Shown in pieces: positions 7,965-16,737 of a DNA stretch of 64,000 nucleotides. The notes under the pieces were generated by a model. The model was not told the DNA's origin. It was given only the letters and a program-made list of their open reading frames with translations, and made no database searches. The translations under genes were made by a program, and so were the position numbers. Each line of letters starts with the position of its first letter. Position 1 is the stretch's first letter. This stretch comes from Fictibacillus arsenicus (lineage in GTDB: Bacteria > Bacillota > Bacilli > Bacillales > Fictibacillaceae), in assembly GCF_001642935.1 (NCBI RefSeq), contig NZ_CP016761.1, positions 2,294,001 through 2,358,000 on the forward strand, in the 5' to 3' direction.

Positions 7965-8669
7965 CTATTGCGGTTTTTTACCTGTATGCATAGCAGCAGC
8001 ACCTAATGCATACGATTTTACTTCAACTTCGGTCAAACCTGATTTTTGAAATAGATCTTTCAGTTCTTCTTTTGTCAAAAAAGCTTCAGTTGACTCTTGC
8101 AGCCAAGAGTATTCTTGATAGCTTTTGGCGAAAAGCTTACCAAAGACAGGCATTATATACGTAAAATAAAATTTGAAAACCTGTTTAAAAATTGGCACTG
8201 TCGGATGTGATGTTTCCAGGCAAACCACTCTTCCTCCTGGCTTCACTACCCTTGCCATTTCTTTAAGCGCCTGAAAATAGTCAGGTACGTTTCTGAGTCC
8301 GAAACCGATTGTTACAACATCAAAAGTGTTATCTCCAAAAGGGAGCTCCATTGCATTCCCATGTACAAATGCTACTTGGGGAAGTGAGCGTTTCTTTAAT
8401 TTTTCCCGTCCAACCTTCAACATGTTTTCACTAAAGTCCAGACCTGTTACATGACCGCTTTTACCTGCAGCTTCAGCAAGCGCAAATGTCCATTCACCAG
8501 TTCCGCAGCATACATCCAGACAATTGTCACCCGGTTTGACACTGATTCGTTTCATTGTGTCATTTCGCCATCTGTTATGCTGTTTGAAGCTGATCAAATC
8601 GTTCATATAATCATATTGATCTGATATCTTTTCAAATACAGAGTGAACCCGTTCTTCTTTACTCAACAT
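7965..8669 (-). CDS. menG: Demethylmenaquinone methyltransferase
   Basis: The SAM-dependent last step of menaquinone synthesis. The 234-residue class I methyltransferase shows the UbiE/MenG signatures [26 protein letters not shown] (SAM loop), GLDFSENML and a [11 protein letters not shown] segment. It lies 4 nt from hepS, as in B. subtilis (hepS-menG-hepT). Confidence 0.95.
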   Translation of the reverse strand: MLSKEERVHSVFEKISDQYDYMNDLISFKQHNRWRNDTMKRISVKPGDNCLDVCCGTGEWTFALAEAAGKSGHVTGLDFSENMLKVGREKLKKRSLPQVAFVHGNAMELPFGDNTFDVVTIGFGLRNVPDYFQALKEMARVVKPGGRVVCLETSHPTVPIFKQVFKFYFTYIMPVFGKLFAKSYQEYSWLQESTEAFLTKEELKDLFQKSGLTEVEVKSYALGAAAMHTGKKPQ

Positions 8670-8673
8670 CGGA

Positions 8674-9378
8674 TTAACCCTCTCCTAACATTAAGTCATT
8701 TTCAATACATTTATAAATGCTGCAGTCTTCGCGCTGAAAGATATGAGGCAACTCAACTCTTTTTTCTCGCAAATCTCTTTCAAACGAATTTAAAAATACT
8801 AATTGATCCTCGTTCAGCGACATTCTCTTTTCCTTGCCCTGATAGAGGGATATGAGAAGATATCGCTCTATGAACGGAATATATTTTTGCAGACCAAACG
8901 ATTCAGCAGCTTTTATATACAATAAGCTTTCAATTTGACCTGCAATCTTTAAGTATTCCACGCTGCTTTTTTTGATTTTAATTTGATGCATAGAAGATTT
9001 ATGTTCATTAATTTTTTGGACAGCATTTGACAGCTTTGATATCAAATCTAAATTTTCGCACCGGGACAATAACAGATAGTAGAGGCTGCTAAAATAATCT
9101 CCTGATAAAACAACGAGCTGCCTTCTCTTTTTATGTGAAGCAATGTCTTCATCGAGAATATCTTCATGCCGATCCAGAGCAGACTGTATCAAAAGTATTG
9201 AACTGAAATATTCAGCTTCAACGGCTTCATCCAATTCAAGTTCATTGAGCAGACAGTACACTATAAACACTTTCGCTTCATCAAAAACTGGAGGCTGCAG
9301 AAACTTATCGACATAACTATGCTGCATCAATAAAAGTGTATGCTGTTTTAAACGTTGAATTTTTTCCCTGTTGTTCAT
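8674..9378 (-). CDS. hepS: Heptaprenyl diphosphate synthase component I
   Basis: Non-catalytic partner of HepT that sets chain length. About 234 residues, mostly helical, with no Asp-rich motif, as is normal for this subunit. I place the start at MNNREK (9378), 6 nt after an AGGAGG; upstream in-frame codons have no ribosome site. Identity rests on position (mtrB-hepS-menG, as in B. subtilis) plus general resemblance, since HepS sequences diverge fast. Confidence 0.85.
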   Translation of the reverse strand: MNNREKIQRLKQHTLLLMQHSYVDKFLQPPVFDEAKVFIVYCLLNELELDEAVEAEYFSSILLIQSALDRHEDILDEDIASHKKRRQLVVLSGDYFSSLYYLLLSRCENLDLISKLSNAVQKINEHKSSMHQIKIKKSSVEYLKIAGQIESLLYIKAAESFGLQKYIPFIERYLLISLYQGKEKRMSLNEDQLVFLNSFERDLREKRVELPHIFQREDCSIYKCIENDLMLGEG

Positions 9379-9561
9379 CATATACCTCCAAAGATACAGC
9401 GAAATGTGCCTCATTATTATAACATAGTCGCCAATTGTTTATGGATTCAATCGTTATTTCGGACATAAAGAAAACTAGGCTGACCGCCTAGCCTGTCCAT
9501 CCGGCATGTATGTATCGAACATTCCTGCCAATGGTAAGTTGATTTTACTTTTAAGCTATTC

Positions 9562-9780
9562 TTATGATTCTGTATCTACTTCACCATGCTTAGTGTATAT
9601 AACTGCTTTTCCTCTTACTTTTACAGCAGAAGTATGCTCGGTAAATTGCGCGATCATCACTTCACCTTTATCTAATTTTTCTGAGTGGTGAAATCTCGTT
9701 TCTGTTCCTCGGGTTAATCCAATTACATTTACACCATTTTCTTTAGCTTTTATAACAAAAAAGTCAAATTCTGATTTCAT
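9562..9780 (-). CDS. mtrB: trp RNA-binding attenuation protein TRAP
   Basis: TRAP forms an 11-subunit ring that binds tryptophan and NAG-repeat RNA. The 72-residue protein keeps [31 protein letters not shown] and KVRGKA. These include the tryptophan-pocket Thr/His residues and the Lys-Lys-Arg set that contacts RNA in B. subtilis TRAP. Its predicted target, the trp leader, is at 2824-2904 in this window. It sits between folE (16 nt upstream) and hepS. Confidence 0.97.
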   Translation of the reverse strand: MKSEFDFFVIKAKENGVNVIGLTRGTETRFHHSEKLDKGEVMIAQFTEHTSAVKVRGKAVIYTKHGEVDTES

Positions 9781-9795
9781 TATTGGAAACCCTCC

Positions 9796-10362
9796 TTAGT
9801 TTTTAATAAGGCTTAATACTTCTGCCCTTGCTGCTGCGTCTTTTTCAAAAACACCTCTAACTGCGGAAGTAACAGTCATGGAACCAGGCTTTTTCACGCC
9901 GCGCATCGTCATACACATATGCTCTGCCTCGATTACTACAATTACACCATGCGGTTCAAGTGTTTCAAGCAGGCTGTTTGCAATCGTTGAGGTTATTCTT
10001 TCCTGCAGCTGCGGTCTTTTTGTTACAGCTTCCACTGCTCTGGCTAGTTTGCTCAGTCCAGTAACTTTACCGCCTTTTGGTATGTAACCTATGTGAGCCT
10101 TGCCAAAAAATGGTACAAGGTGATGTTCACACATTGAATAAAAAGGTATATCTTTCACAAGTACTAATTCTTCGTGATCTTCTCCAAAAATAGTTGCAAA
10201 ATGTTCTTTTGGATCTTGATTCAATCCTTGAAAGACTTCTTCATACATTTTTGCTACACGTTTCGGTGTATCTATTAAACCCTCTCGTTCAGGGTCTTCC
10301 CCAATAGCTTCAAGTATCATTTTTACTGCGGTTTCAATTTTCTCACGTTGAACTTCTGCCAC
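9796..10362 (-). CDS. folE: GTP cyclohydrolase I
   Basis: First enzyme of folate synthesis (B. subtilis MtrA), converting GTP to dihydroneopterin triphosphate. I place the start at a GTG (10362), 9 nt after GGAGG, giving 188 residues in line with the family. Zinc and catalytic motifs are visible: [23 protein letters not shown]. The protein extension further upstream has no ribosome site and crosses the promoter. Confidence 0.96.
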   Translation of the reverse strand: MAEVQREKIETAVKMILEAIGEDPEREGLIDTPKRVAKMYEEVFQGLNQDPKEHFATIFGEDHEELVLVKDIPFYSMCEHHLVPFFGKAHIGYIPKGGKVTGLSKLARAVEAVTKRPQLQERITSTIANSLLETLEPHGVIVVIEAEHMCMTMRGVKKPGSMTVTSAVRGVFEKDAAARAEVLSLIKN

Positions 10363-10399
10363 GCTCTTTGTCCTCCAATTCCAATAACACAATAGCAAA

Positions 10400-10428
10400 A
10401 TTTTAGCATACTGGTGAAAGAATAGCAA
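10400..10428 (-). promoter_or_regulatory. Sigma-A promoter of folE-mtrB-hepS
   Basis: Minus strand TTGCTA (10428-10423) and TAAAAT (10405-10400) with a 17-nt spacer, about 30 nt before the GGAGG of folE. Confidence 0.65.
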
Positions 10429-10582
10429 AAAGAGAAAACCCTTTCAGCATGAGTGGAAGATAGAAAGTTAAACTGTTTGATGTTTTAAGATCTGAATTGC
10501 ACAAAGTGAGTTTTCGCTGCTTAAATGAAATTTTACTGATGATAGTGATGCAGGAGAACAAAGCTGCCTCATAATGAACAAT

Positions 10583-10616
10583 AAAAAAAGACCGTGAACG
10601 AATCACGGTCTTTTTG
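10583..10616 (-). terminator. hbs terminator
   Basis: AAAAAGACCGTGA/TCACGGTCTTTTT forms a near-perfect stem with T-tails on both sides, 15 nt after the hbs stop. It could work in both directions. Confidence 0.9.
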
Positions 10617-10629
10617 CCCTATGTATTAA

Positions 10630-10902
10630 TTATTTTACAGCGTCCTTAAGGGCTTTCCCTGGTTTGAAAGCAGGAACTTTGCTTGCAGAGATTTCGATTT
10701 CTTGTCCAGTTTGCGGGTTGCGGCCTTTACGAGCTGCACGCTCACGAACTTCAAAGTTACCAAAACCGATAAGTTGCACCTTGCTTCCGCTTTGAAGAGT
10801 GCCAGTGATCGCTTCGAAAACAGCGTCAACTGCTTTAGATGCATCTTTCTTAGAAAGCTGAGCTTGCTCAGATACTGCGTTGATAAGATCAGTCTTGTTC
10901 AT
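10630..10902 (-). CDS. hbs: HU-family nucleoid protein HBsu
   Basis: 90-residue DNA-bending protein. [46 protein letters not shown] and the C-terminal [15 protein letters not shown] match B. subtilis HBsu closely. The start at 10902 is 8 nt after GGAGG; the upstream ATG is only 3 nt from it. Confidence 0.97.
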   Translation of the reverse strand: MNKTDLINAVSEQAQLSKKDASKAVDAVFEAITGTLQSGSKVQLIGFGNFEVRERAARKGRNPQTGQEIEISASKVPAFKPGKALKDAVK

Positions 10903-11203
10903 TCCATTCACCTCCTCTCAAGGAATTCTCTACAGGTATATCGGTAGTGAAATATTTTTTTAAAGTATTATTTTCATATGTAATATACAGGATTTTACTT
11001 ATTATATCTGTAACAAGCCTTATATTATACGATTCGTTTAAAGAATTCAATCTTTTTTCGACGTTTTTAGCGATTTAACCCTTAAATTTCCTTATTTTTT
11101 GACCTTTTTTTACAAGAAAACAAGTTTAAAAGGTATAAAAGTCTACCTTTTTCCGAATCCTTTTTACTATTTTTATCATGGAATAAAAGTCCGTAATGTT
11201 TTA

Positions 11204-11332
11204 AGTGCAAGGTGTGTGACTCCTTCAGGAGCAACGTGTCAGGCTAAACCTCTAAATGCACGTTTTCAAGAAAGCCCATGCAGCATGCCCCGCGGAAAGC
11301 GAGCACCTGGAGCGGAGAACAACTACTTTCAA
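11204..11332 (+). repeat. Dispersed structured repeat, copy A (decayed)
   Basis: Begins near GTGCAAGGTG and ends GCACCTGGAGCGGAGAACAACT. The right end is intact, with the GCCCCGCGGAAAGCGAGC core. The left half is degenerate and the internal hairpin is lost. Same orientation as copy B, 75 nt away. Confidence 0.75.
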
Positions 11333-11406
11333 CTACCCACAAAGTCATACACAAACAAGCTACATACATCTTTTGTTTATTGCATTAAATATATTGCTCC
11401 TTGAAT

Positions 11407-11546
11407 AGTTGATTGGAGCAGAAGGTGCGAGACTCCGGCGGGCTCAGCGTGACAGGTGAGACACCTAATGGCGCAAAGTGCCTAGGTGGCTCACCGCATG
11501 CCCCGCGGAAAGCGAGCACCTGGAGCGGAGAACAACTACTTTCAAA
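11407..11546 (+). repeat. Dispersed structured repeat, copy B (short type)
   Basis: Starts AGTTGATTGGAGCAGAAGGTGC and ends GCACCTGGAGCGGAGAACAACT, so AGTTG and AGGTGC are inverted at the ends. The inner hairpin has three stacked stems, GGTGAG/CTCACC, CACCTA/TAGGTG and GGCGC/GTGCC, around an AAA loop. Confidence 0.85.
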
Positions 11547-11575
11547 ACAGCTTAAAGAACCCACAAAAAAACACC

Positions 11576-11606
11576 AAAAAAAAGACTCCTGGTTATAGGA
11601 GTCTCA
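11576..11606 (-). terminator. spoIVA terminator
   Basis: AGACTCCTATAACCAGGAGTCT followed by nine T on the minus strand, just after the spoIVA stop. Confidence 0.9.
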
Positions 11607-11609
11607 AAG

Positions 11610-13088
11610 TTATAAAATAATGGCAATTAAACCGCCTGATCCCTCATTAATAATACGTTCAAGCGTCTCTTTTAATTTATATCTTGCATTTTCCGGCATT
11701 AATGAAATCTTTCCTTGTATTCCTTCTCTTACAATAGAATTTAAGGAGCGTCCAAAGATATCAGAATTCCATATTGACAGTGGATCTTCTTCAAAATCCT
11801 GCATTAAATATCTTAGCATTTCTTCACTTTGTTTCTCTGTTCCAATAATCGGTGCGAATTCGGATTCCACATCAACTTTAATCATATGGATCGAAGGTGC
11901 GATAGCCTTAAGTCTAACCCCGAATCTGGAGCCCTGACGGATAATTTCCGGCTCATCCAAGCTCATATCGGTGATAGCAGGAGCAGCAATTCCATATCCA
12001 GTTTGCTTCACCATTCTTAGCGCATCTGCCACTTGATCATACTCTGTCTTTGCATACGCAAATTCCTGCATAAGTTGAAGAAGATGATCTTTTCCTCGAA
12101 TTTCGACCCCAACAACCTCTTTTAAGATCTGATCGTACAAGTAATCCGGTGCAAAAAGATCGATTTCTGCAATCCCTTGCCCCATTTCAATCCCTGCTAG
12201 TCTTGCATCATCAATAAAGTCATAGTTTGCGAAGAAGCCTACCACTTTATCAACATCGCGCAGACGTTTAATATCTTGAACTGTTTCTCTTACTGCTTCT
12301 TCATAGCTTTCACGCAGCCAATGATTCTCTCTTAGCACCATTACCCAGCTTGGAAGATTCACATTTACTTCTAATACCGGGAACTCGTATAAAGCTTCAC
12401 GAAGTACATTGTTAATATCGTGTTCCGTCATCCCCTCAACACTCATTGCAAGTACTGGAATGTCATACTTCTCACATAGTTCATTACGAAGCTGCTGTGT
12501 ATCCGGATGGTGCGGATGAGTTGAATTGATCAGCATTATGAACGGTTTTCCTACCTCTTTTAACTCATTAACAACACGTTCTTCTGACTCTACATAATCA
12601 TATCTTGGAATTTCTCCGATTGAGCCATCCGTAGTTACGACAACCCCAAGTGTTGAATGTTCTTGAATAACTTTCCTTGTTCCGATTTCAGCCGCTTCAT
12701 GAAACGGAATCGGCTCGTCATACCAAGGTGTATGAATCATTCTAGGACCGTTTTCATCTTCGTACCCTTTTGCACTTGGAACAGCGTATCCAACACTGTC
12801 TACGAGACGGATATTTACATCAAGGCCTTCCCCAACATTAATCTTTACCGCATTGTTTGGAACAAATTTGGGTTCAGTGGTCATAATGGTGCGTCCAGCT
12901 GCACTTTGCGGCAATTCATCCTGAGCTCGCTGACGTTCTGCTTCATTTTCAATGTTAGGCAGGACTACTAGCTCCATAAATTTCTTAATGAATGTAGATT
13001 TACCCGTTCTTACTGCTCCTACTACTCCTAAGTAGATATCTCCGCCCGTCCTTTCGGCGATATCTTTAAAAATATCGATTTTTTCCAT
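11610..13088 (-). CDS. spoIVA: Stage IV sporulation protein A, spore coat morphogenetic ATPase
   Basis: SpoIVA polymerises on the forespore surface, hydrolysing ATP, and anchors coat and cortex assembly. The 492 residues match B. subtilis length exactly. They show Walker A GAVRTGKST near residue 24, a KTIMTTEP-like switch, and the invariant C terminus ending GGLIAIIL. I start at MEKIDIFKDIAERTGG, 8 nt after GGGAGGG. The 18 residues upstream overlap the promoter. Confidence 0.98.
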   Translation of the reverse strand: MEKIDIFKDIAERTGGDIYLGVVGAVRTGKSTFIKKFMELVVLPNIENEAERQRAQDELPQSAAGRTIMTTEPKFVPNNAVKINVGEGLDVNIRLVDSVGYAVPSAKGYEDENGPRMIHTPWYDEPIPFHEAAEIGTRKVIQEHSTLGVVVTTDGSIGEIPRYDYVESEERVVNELKEVGKPFIMLINSTHPHHPDTQQLRNELCEKYDIPVLAMSVEGMTEHDINNVLREALYEFPVLEVNVNLPSWVMVLRENHWLRESYEEAVRETVQDIKRLRDVDKVVGFFANYDFIDDARLAGIEMGQGIAEIDLFAPDYLYDQILKEVVGVEIRGKDHLLQLMQEFAYAKTEYDQVADALRMVKQTGYGIAAPAITDMSLDEPEIIRQGSRFGVRLKAIAPSIHMIKVDVESEFAPIIGTEKQSEEMLRYLMQDFEEDPLSIWNSDIFGRSLNSIVREGIQGKISLMPENARYKLKETLERIINEGSGGLIAIIL

Positions 13089-13140
13089 TCGTTTCCCTCC
13101 CGATCCAAATAAAGTTCCGGATGCTAGTCTTGGACAATAC

Positions 13141-13169
13141 ATCGTATGATTTTGTCCTATTGATTATGA
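13141..13169 (-). promoter_or_regulatory. Candidate sigma-E promoter of spoIVA
   Basis: Minus strand TCATAAT, 14-nt spacer, CATACGAT, ending about 50 nt before the spoIVA start. This fits the sigma-E pattern (ATA-type -35, CATAnnnT -10). B. subtilis spoIVA is transcribed by sigma-E. Confidence 0.6.
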
Positions 13170-13290
13170 CAAAGGAACGGAAATTTTTATTGGAACCTCT
13201 TTTCTCTGTTGTATAGTTCCATTAAAACGGGAGGGCGCACTACTGTGCCTACCGATGAAACTATAAAGCTTGTTTCGTTATAAGGATTTC

Positions 13291-13343
13291 CAAAAAAAAT
13301 CTCTCCGCCTTTTCTATGAATGTATTAGAAAAAGGGAGAGTTC
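13291..13343 (-). terminator. yphF terminator
   Basis: CTCTCC-CTTTTTCTA and TAGAAAAGGCGGAGAG form a long stem, with eight T on the minus strand, immediately after the yphF stop. Confidence 0.85.
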
Positions 13344-13347
13344 ATGC

Positions 13348-14058
13348 CTATTTTATAAAAAAAACAGGCTCATTGTTTTCGACTTTATAGGGAACTGAAT
13401 AGACCGGTACAAAATAGGAATGTTCTGCTAGCAGATGGCGGATATCTTCGTGCTTGTCCAATTCATCTTTATAGCTCTCGATCGCAGGTTTTAAGTCTTT
13501 TCTATAATCTATAAAAATTTTTGCATCGCCGTTTACCATCATAGGCAATTTCTTGCCCGTAAAAGGGCTGGTAACGAAAGGATCTTTTTTAAATCCTAAT
13601 TTTTTATAATCAAGCGTGTATCTTCCTTGTTCCTCAATCTTCTTAAACGGAGGATAACGGTGTTTATCCATATAGATGTTTAACGCAACCTGTACATCCT
13701 GAATTTTATCTGTTAAAACTAGATCTGCCAGTTTAACAGTTGGGTTTGTTTCGACATCTATCAGTACATATTGGAATGTTCCGCCTTTTTCATAAGAATT
13801 ACCAGGCGGTTCCTGCATATATTTTGGAACGAGTTTATTAAAATCAATTAAATATTTTTGATAGATATCTGTGTCCGCTTCTTTTGTTTTAATAGGCAAT
13901 ACACCAGTATCTTTTTGAAAGTTGTCAACAGCCGTCTGTACAGCTGTGATCTGATCCTGATAAGGTATGCGGTTTTGCAGCTTTCGTTCTTCAGGATATA
14001 GACATCCTGAGAGAGTTAAAAGGATAAGCAGTAAAGGAATCAGCCATTTTTTTTGCAA
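13348..14058 (-). CDS. yphF: YphF-like lipoprotein of unknown function
   Basis: 236 residues with a lipoprotein signal: a hydrophobic LLLILLTLSGC lipobox puts the lipid cysteine near residue 19. The remainder is soluble, with no catalytic motif I recognise; it resembles B. subtilis YphF in the same place (spoIVA-yphF-yphE). The start is TTG, 8 nt after GGAGGAG. It forms a pair with yphE 14 nt upstream. Confidence 0.8.
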   Translation of the reverse strand: MQKKWLIPLLLILLTLSGCLYPEERKLQNRIPYQDQITAVQTAVDNFQKDTGVLPIKTKEADTDIYQKYLIDFNKLVPKYMQEPPGNSYEKGGTFQYVLIDVETNPTVKLADLVLTDKIQDVQVALNIYMDKHRYPPFKKIEEQGRYTLDYKKLGFKKDPFVTSPFTGKKLPMMVNGDAKIFIDYRKDLKPAIESYKDELDKHEDIRHLLAEHSYFVPVYSVPYKVENNEPVFFIK

Positions 14059-14072
14059 ATTGATCTCCTCCT

Positions 14073-14273
14073 CTACCCTTGTACAGGTCCGCTAAAAACG
14101 ACGATTATAATTAGTATTCCAGCCACTATCATACAGATCCATGCGAAAAAAGAAACGGCTCCCTGTATAACGCCAGATAGTTTAGAACGGCTGAACATGA
14201 TTGAAAAAACTGCAATAAACATTAGTCCGATGGCTGATAGTGCCACCCACATTTTCAATAAACCTTCACTCAT
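14073..14273 (-). CDS. yphE: YphE-like small membrane protein (DUF2768 type)
   Basis: 66 residues with two hydrophobic segments (MWVALSAIGLMFIAVFSI and ICMIVAGILIIIVVF). Position next to yphF matches B. subtilis yphE. Function unknown. Confidence 0.78.
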   Translation of the reverse strand: MSEGLLKMWVALSAIGLMFIAVFSIMFSRSKLSGVIQGAVSFFAWICMIVAGILIIIVVFSGPVQG

Positions 14274-14468
14274 ATGTATCCTCCTTGTCCACAGCGTACA
14301 TTATAGCATAATTTGATCTATTTCTTTAAACTTCATTTCGTATAGAAATAAAACTGGGCTTATCTCATACGCACTTCCTGGTCAGTTGACGTATTCCTTG
14401 CTTATAAAACAGTTTCAGCTAACGAAAGTGTGTTTTGGTGAAATACCCCTACGGGTAGTGAAACAAGA

Positions 14469-14575
14469 ATTCCCACGGTAACATGCTATAATCCCACGTT
14501 AGTTTATTTTTTTCTCACATTAATTTAAATAATCACACGTTAATTGAAAAATAGCCACGAGTCGACACACCCTGA
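14469..14575. repeat. Second helically spaced degenerate repeat array, motif CCACGTTAA
   Basis: In the 455-nt yphE-spoVIF gap, five CCACGTTAAtt-like units recur, with the CAC(G/A) at 14474, 14495, 14516, 14536 and 14556: steps of 21, 21, 20 and 20 nt. The motif is unrelated to that at 3883 but the spacing is the same. The remainder of the gap (14274-14468) shows nothing else I can support. Confidence 0.55.
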
Positions 14576-14619
14576 CAAATTCCGCGCGTTAGATACCCCT
14601 CACCTCACGCTCATAAGAC

Positions 14620-14650
14620 AAAAAAACACCCGGCAGCAACCGGGTGTTGG
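14620..14650 (-). terminator. spoVIF terminator
   Basis: ACACCCGGTTGCTGCCGGGTGT followed by seven T on the minus strand. Confidence 0.9.
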
Positions 14651-14728
14651 ACTAAATACTCCTTTTTTTCGTTCATTAACTTATTAATCAGACGAAGAAT
14701 AAACTGTTAACAGCTTTAATACAGCCGC

Positions 14729-14989
14729 CTATTTTCCTTCGAACATTTTAGATAGAGTTGCCAAATCTAGAGGGATGTTATTATTCAAAACAGCCTGAAC
14801 GATCTGGTCTTCTTTCTGTTTCGTGACAGCTACCCCAGCCATAGAAGATACTTGGGAAATCAGCATTCGAATCGTGCGCTCATCACGTAAATTAGAACCG
14901 CTTACTGATTGTGCAAGTTTGAAAATATCGTCCTTTTTAACGCTCGTTTTTTTCTCGATCTTGTCAAAAAATTGTTGATCACGTTCCAC
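14729..14989 (-). CDS. spoVIF: Stage VI sporulation protein F-like
   Basis: 86 residues, charged and helical, beginning MERDQQFFDKIEKKTSVKKDDIFKLA. This matches the SpoVIF (YjcC-family) small coat-assembly protein. I use a GTG start at 14989, 7 nt after GGAGGAGG; the frame upstream (MGGGLQ) reads through the ribosome site. It stands alone with its own terminator. Confidence 0.85.
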   Translation of the reverse strand: MERDQQFFDKIEKKTSVKKDDIFKLAQSVSGSNLRDERTIRMLISQVSSMAGVAVTKQKEDQIVQAVLNNNIPLDLATLSKMFEGK

Positions 14990-15100
14990 CTGAAGTCCTC
15001 CTCCCACTTCCTTTTCATCCCTATCGTATGCAGCATTACAAGAAGGGTGAAAAGAAAAAAGGCGATTGCCTAAATATTTTTAGACACCCGCCTATTCGGA

Positions 15101-16126
15101 CTAGCTTTTTAAGGATGAAACATCTTCAACTTCATGTGTTCGAGTTCGCTGCATCAGCTCATCTACGGCCTGCTTTGCGCCTTTGTTGTTAAAAAGGACA
15201 TCGTAAAGCACTTGTGTGATCGGCATTTCAACTTGCTCTCTCTTGCTTAATTCGAAAGCGGCTTGGGTTGTTCTGACTCCTTCAACGACCATTCCCATAT
15301 TATCAAGAACATCGTCGAGTGCCATCCCTTTTCCAAGCATATTGCCTGCACGCCAGTTTCTGCTATGTACACTCGTACAAGTTACAATTAAATCGCCAAT
15401 ACCCGTTAAACCTGAAAAAGTTAGAGGATTAGCTCCCATATGGGTTCCAAGACGTGCAATTTCCGCAAGTCCTCTGGTGATCAATGCTGCCTTAGCGTTA
15501 TCTCCGTAGCCTAATCCATCAGATAGACCTGCCCCTAGAGCGATGATATTTTTTAGCGCACCGCCAAGCTCAACACCAATTACATCAGGGTTCGTGTAGA
15601 CACGGAAATTTTGGTTAATAAACAAATCTTGAACTTTTTCTGCAGTTTCAATTTTTTCAGATGATACAGTAACAGTCGTTGGCTGTCTTAAAGAAACTTC
15701 CTCCGCGTGGCTTGGGCCCGAAAGCACAACCACTGCTTCTAGAAGCGACGCAGGCAGCTCTTCTTCAATGATCTCTGAAATTCTTTTATATGTACCAGGT
15801 TCAATACCTTTGCTCGCGTGAACGATCGTGACTTTACGAGTTAATGAATTCTTCAGCTGGCCGAGGACATCCCTCATCGCTTTTGTAGGAGTAACGAGAA
15901 CGATGATATCTGCACCTTCTATACATTCTTCAAGCTTTACAGAAGCTTTTATACTTTTAGGAAGCTCAATACCAGGCAAGTATTTCTCGTTGCGATGTTC
16001 TTCATTAATCTCAGATACTTGTTCTTCTCTGCGTCCCCATAAGCGGACATTGTGACCATTATCAGCTAATACGATAGCAAGAGCTGTCCCCCAGCTTCCA
16101 GCCCCTAATACAGCAACATTATCCAT
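15101..16126 (-). CDS. gpsA: Glycerol-3-phosphate dehydrogenase [NAD(P)+]
   Basis: Makes sn-glycerol-3-phosphate for phospholipids. The 341-residue protein has the dinucleotide-binding [10 protein letters not shown] at residue 7, SGPSHAEEV near residue 145, and the substrate lysine in [11 protein letters not shown]. It is directly upstream of spoVIF and downstream of plsY, so two successive steps of phospholipid synthesis are adjacent. Confidence 0.97.
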   Translation of the reverse strand: MDNVAVLGAGSWGTALAIVLADNGHNVRLWGRREEQVSEINEEHRNEKYLPGIELPKSIKASVKLEECIEGADIIVLVTPTKAMRDVLGQLKNSLTRKVTIVHASKGIEPGTYKRISEIIEEELPASLLEAVVVLSGPSHAEEVSLRQPTTVTVSSEKIETAEKVQDLFINQNFRVYTNPDVIGVELGGALKNIIALGAGLSDGLGYGDNAKAALITRGLAEIARLGTHMGANPLTFSGLTGIGDLIVTCTSVHSRNWRAGNMLGKGMALDDVLDNMGMVVEGVRTTQAAFELSKREQVEMPITQVLYDVLFNNKGAKQAVDELMQRTRTHEVEDVSSLKS

Positions 16127-16146
16127 TCATGTCACACTCCAAATTA

Positions 16147-16728
16147 TTAAATTTTGCGTTCGGTCCCTTTTAGCAGCCTTTGTATATTTCCCCTATGACG
16201 CCAGACTGAAACTGCTGAGATACAACCGCCCGTTACAATCGCAAAAAATGGCAGGCTATAATGATACAGCATAAAGAAAGGTGTCAGGATTAAAAAGACG
16301 ATCGAACCTAGAGAAACAAACCGGCTAATCCAAATCGTAAGAATAGCAATTATACCTGCTATTAGAGATGGAAAGAAAGATATAGCTGCAAAAACACCGA
16401 TTGTTGTTGCAACTCCTTTCCCGCCCTTGAATCCAAAGAATACTGGGTAATTATGACCAATTACAGCTGCAAAGCCGCACAGTATTGCGATATTTGGACT
16501 AAATCCTAGCCATAATGGTACCAAAACAGATATTATCCCTTTCATACTGTCTAATAGCAAGACAGCGATGGCAGGTCCCTTTCCAAGCACTCGTAATGTG
16601 TTGGTGGCACCTGCATTGCCGCTTCCATGGTTTCTGATATCTTCATTTTTTATCAGCTTTGTAAGCAAATAACTAAAGCTGATGGAACCTAAACAATAAG
16701 ATAATAAGATGAGGAGAATCCACATCAT
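16147..16728 (-). CDS. plsY: Glycerol-3-phosphate acyltransferase PlsY
   Basis: Membrane acyltransferase using acyl-phosphate to acylate glycerol-3-phosphate. 193 residues with several membrane segments and the three family motifs: GSISFSYL, HGSGNAGATNTLRVLG, and GFKGGKGVATT with HNYPVFFGF. It lies 20 nt upstream of gpsA, which supplies its substrate. B. subtilis has plsY elsewhere. Confidence 0.95.
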   Translation of the reverse strand: MMWILLILLSYCLGSISFSYLLTKLIKNEDIRNHGSGNAGATNTLRVLGKGPAIAVLLLDSMKGIISVLVPLWLGFSPNIAILCGFAAVIGHNYPVFFGFKGGKGVATTIGVFAAISFFPSLIAGIIAILTIWISRFVSLGSIVFLILTPFFMLYHYSLPFFAIVTGGCISAVSVWRHRGNIQRLLKGTERKI

Positions 16729-16737
16729 ACTATTACC

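Larger units (their letters stand above)
10903..11576. other. Long hbs-spoIVA gap with promoter region and two repeat copies
   Basis: About 670 nt without a gene. On the minus strand upstream of hbs, TTGAAT and TAATAT with a 17-nt spacer (about 11050-11020) is a possible promoter. The rest holds two head-to-tail copies of the dispersed repeat (11204-11332 and 11407-11546). Small frames here fall inside the repeats and are not credible genes. Confidence 0.6.

Noticed and set aside
10403-10606. 67-residue frame upstream of folE
   Set aside because: It covers the folE promoter and the hbs terminator and has no ribosome site.
11099-11598. Frames of 101 and 61 residues between hbs and spoIVA
   Set aside because: They read through repeat copies A and B. 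Similar frames occur in other copies by chance.
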